A DNA stretch of 15,501 nt, taken from the NCBI GenBank assembly GCA_001970855.1, contig LSSN01000407.1, positions 1 to 15,501 of the forward strand, given 5' to 3'. The position numbers were made by a program, and so were the translations under genes. Under the pieces are notes generated by a model. It did no database searches, was not told the origin of the DNA, and saw nothing but the letters and a program-made list of their open reading frames with translations. Position 1 is the stretch's first letter, and every line of letters starts with the position of its first letter. Below are positions 15,199-15,501 of this stretch, one piece after another. Source of the DNA: Smittium culicis (Eukaryota; Kickxellomycota; Harpellomycetes; Harpellales; Legeriomycetaceae).

Positions 15199-15501
15199 AT
15201 ACATCCATAACCAACTCTTTTTTAATATAACCATAGCCACTTATTTATTTAATGAACATATAAAATCTAGCTTGCAAGTCTTGAATCTAGCATGAATACG
15301 ATCACCGCCATTAACTTGAAAAAGCATTACAGGTTCAAAAATATAATAGTATAATAAAAGACTATCCAAATAAAATGCGAAATAAAGAGTTAGTATAATA
15401 CTTTATACTAATATAATTTATTGTTTAATTCCATTTTAATTTTTTAATAAAAAAGTAGTAAATGGTAATAAATATTTTTACTGAATAAAAATTTTAAGAT
15501 T
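15199..15501. other. AT-rich end of window
   Basis: No gene, terminus of either repeat family or RNA was recognised. The small repeated words TAATATAATACTTTATACTAATATAA near the end are ordinary AT-rich sequence. Confidence 0.4.

Overview
This is an AT-rich eukaryotic window, most likely fungal and possibly from an early-diverging lineage. The fungal reading is inference. It rests on long single-exon genes, a TATA box with a stress-type CCCCT site, an F-box/leucine-rich-repeat protein and a secreted Ser/Thr-rich, wall-protein-like product. No phylogenetic marker is present. Coding density is low: three convincing protein genes occupy about 5.7 kb of 15.5 kb. No rRNA, tRNA or CRISPR was recognised.

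Layout: positions 1-508 hold three direct-repeat copies that each end in an (AG)n tract. They are followed by a GC-richer run of small hairpins (509-641). A minus-strand gene (875-1936) encodes a secreted acidic protein, with a TATA box near 2112 and a poly(A) signal at 835. About 5.5 kb of gene-free DNA follows (1937-7465), packed with short transposon-like repeats. A plus-strand gene (7466-10135) encodes an Asn/Ser-rich, probably nuclear coiled-coil protein. It converges on a minus-strand F-box/LRR gene (11469-13418). The rest (13419-15501) is again gene-poor and repeat-rich.

The most distinctive content is a family of non-autonomous DNA transposons (MITEs) about 189 bp long. They have CCCTTTC...GAAAGGG ends and TTAA target duplications, as in the piggyBac superfamily (Kolobok elements also use TTAA). 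Nine copies are visible. At least four lie inside other copies, at internal TTAA sites. Removing the guests restores hosts of 187 and 189 bp. One host was also split by a poly(A)-tailed retroinsertion with a 15-17 bp target duplication. No transposase gene is present, so mobilisation must have come from elsewhere.

A second, older-looking repeat family of about 195 bp has ATATGGGAGAT inverted ends and is scattered through the same gene-free stretches. The three genes show no evident functional link. The F-box protein points to SCF ubiquitin ligase targeting, the coiled-coil protein to a nuclear or cell-cycle role (inferred from CDK-type sites and a nuclear localisation signal), and the first gene to the cell surface or secretion.
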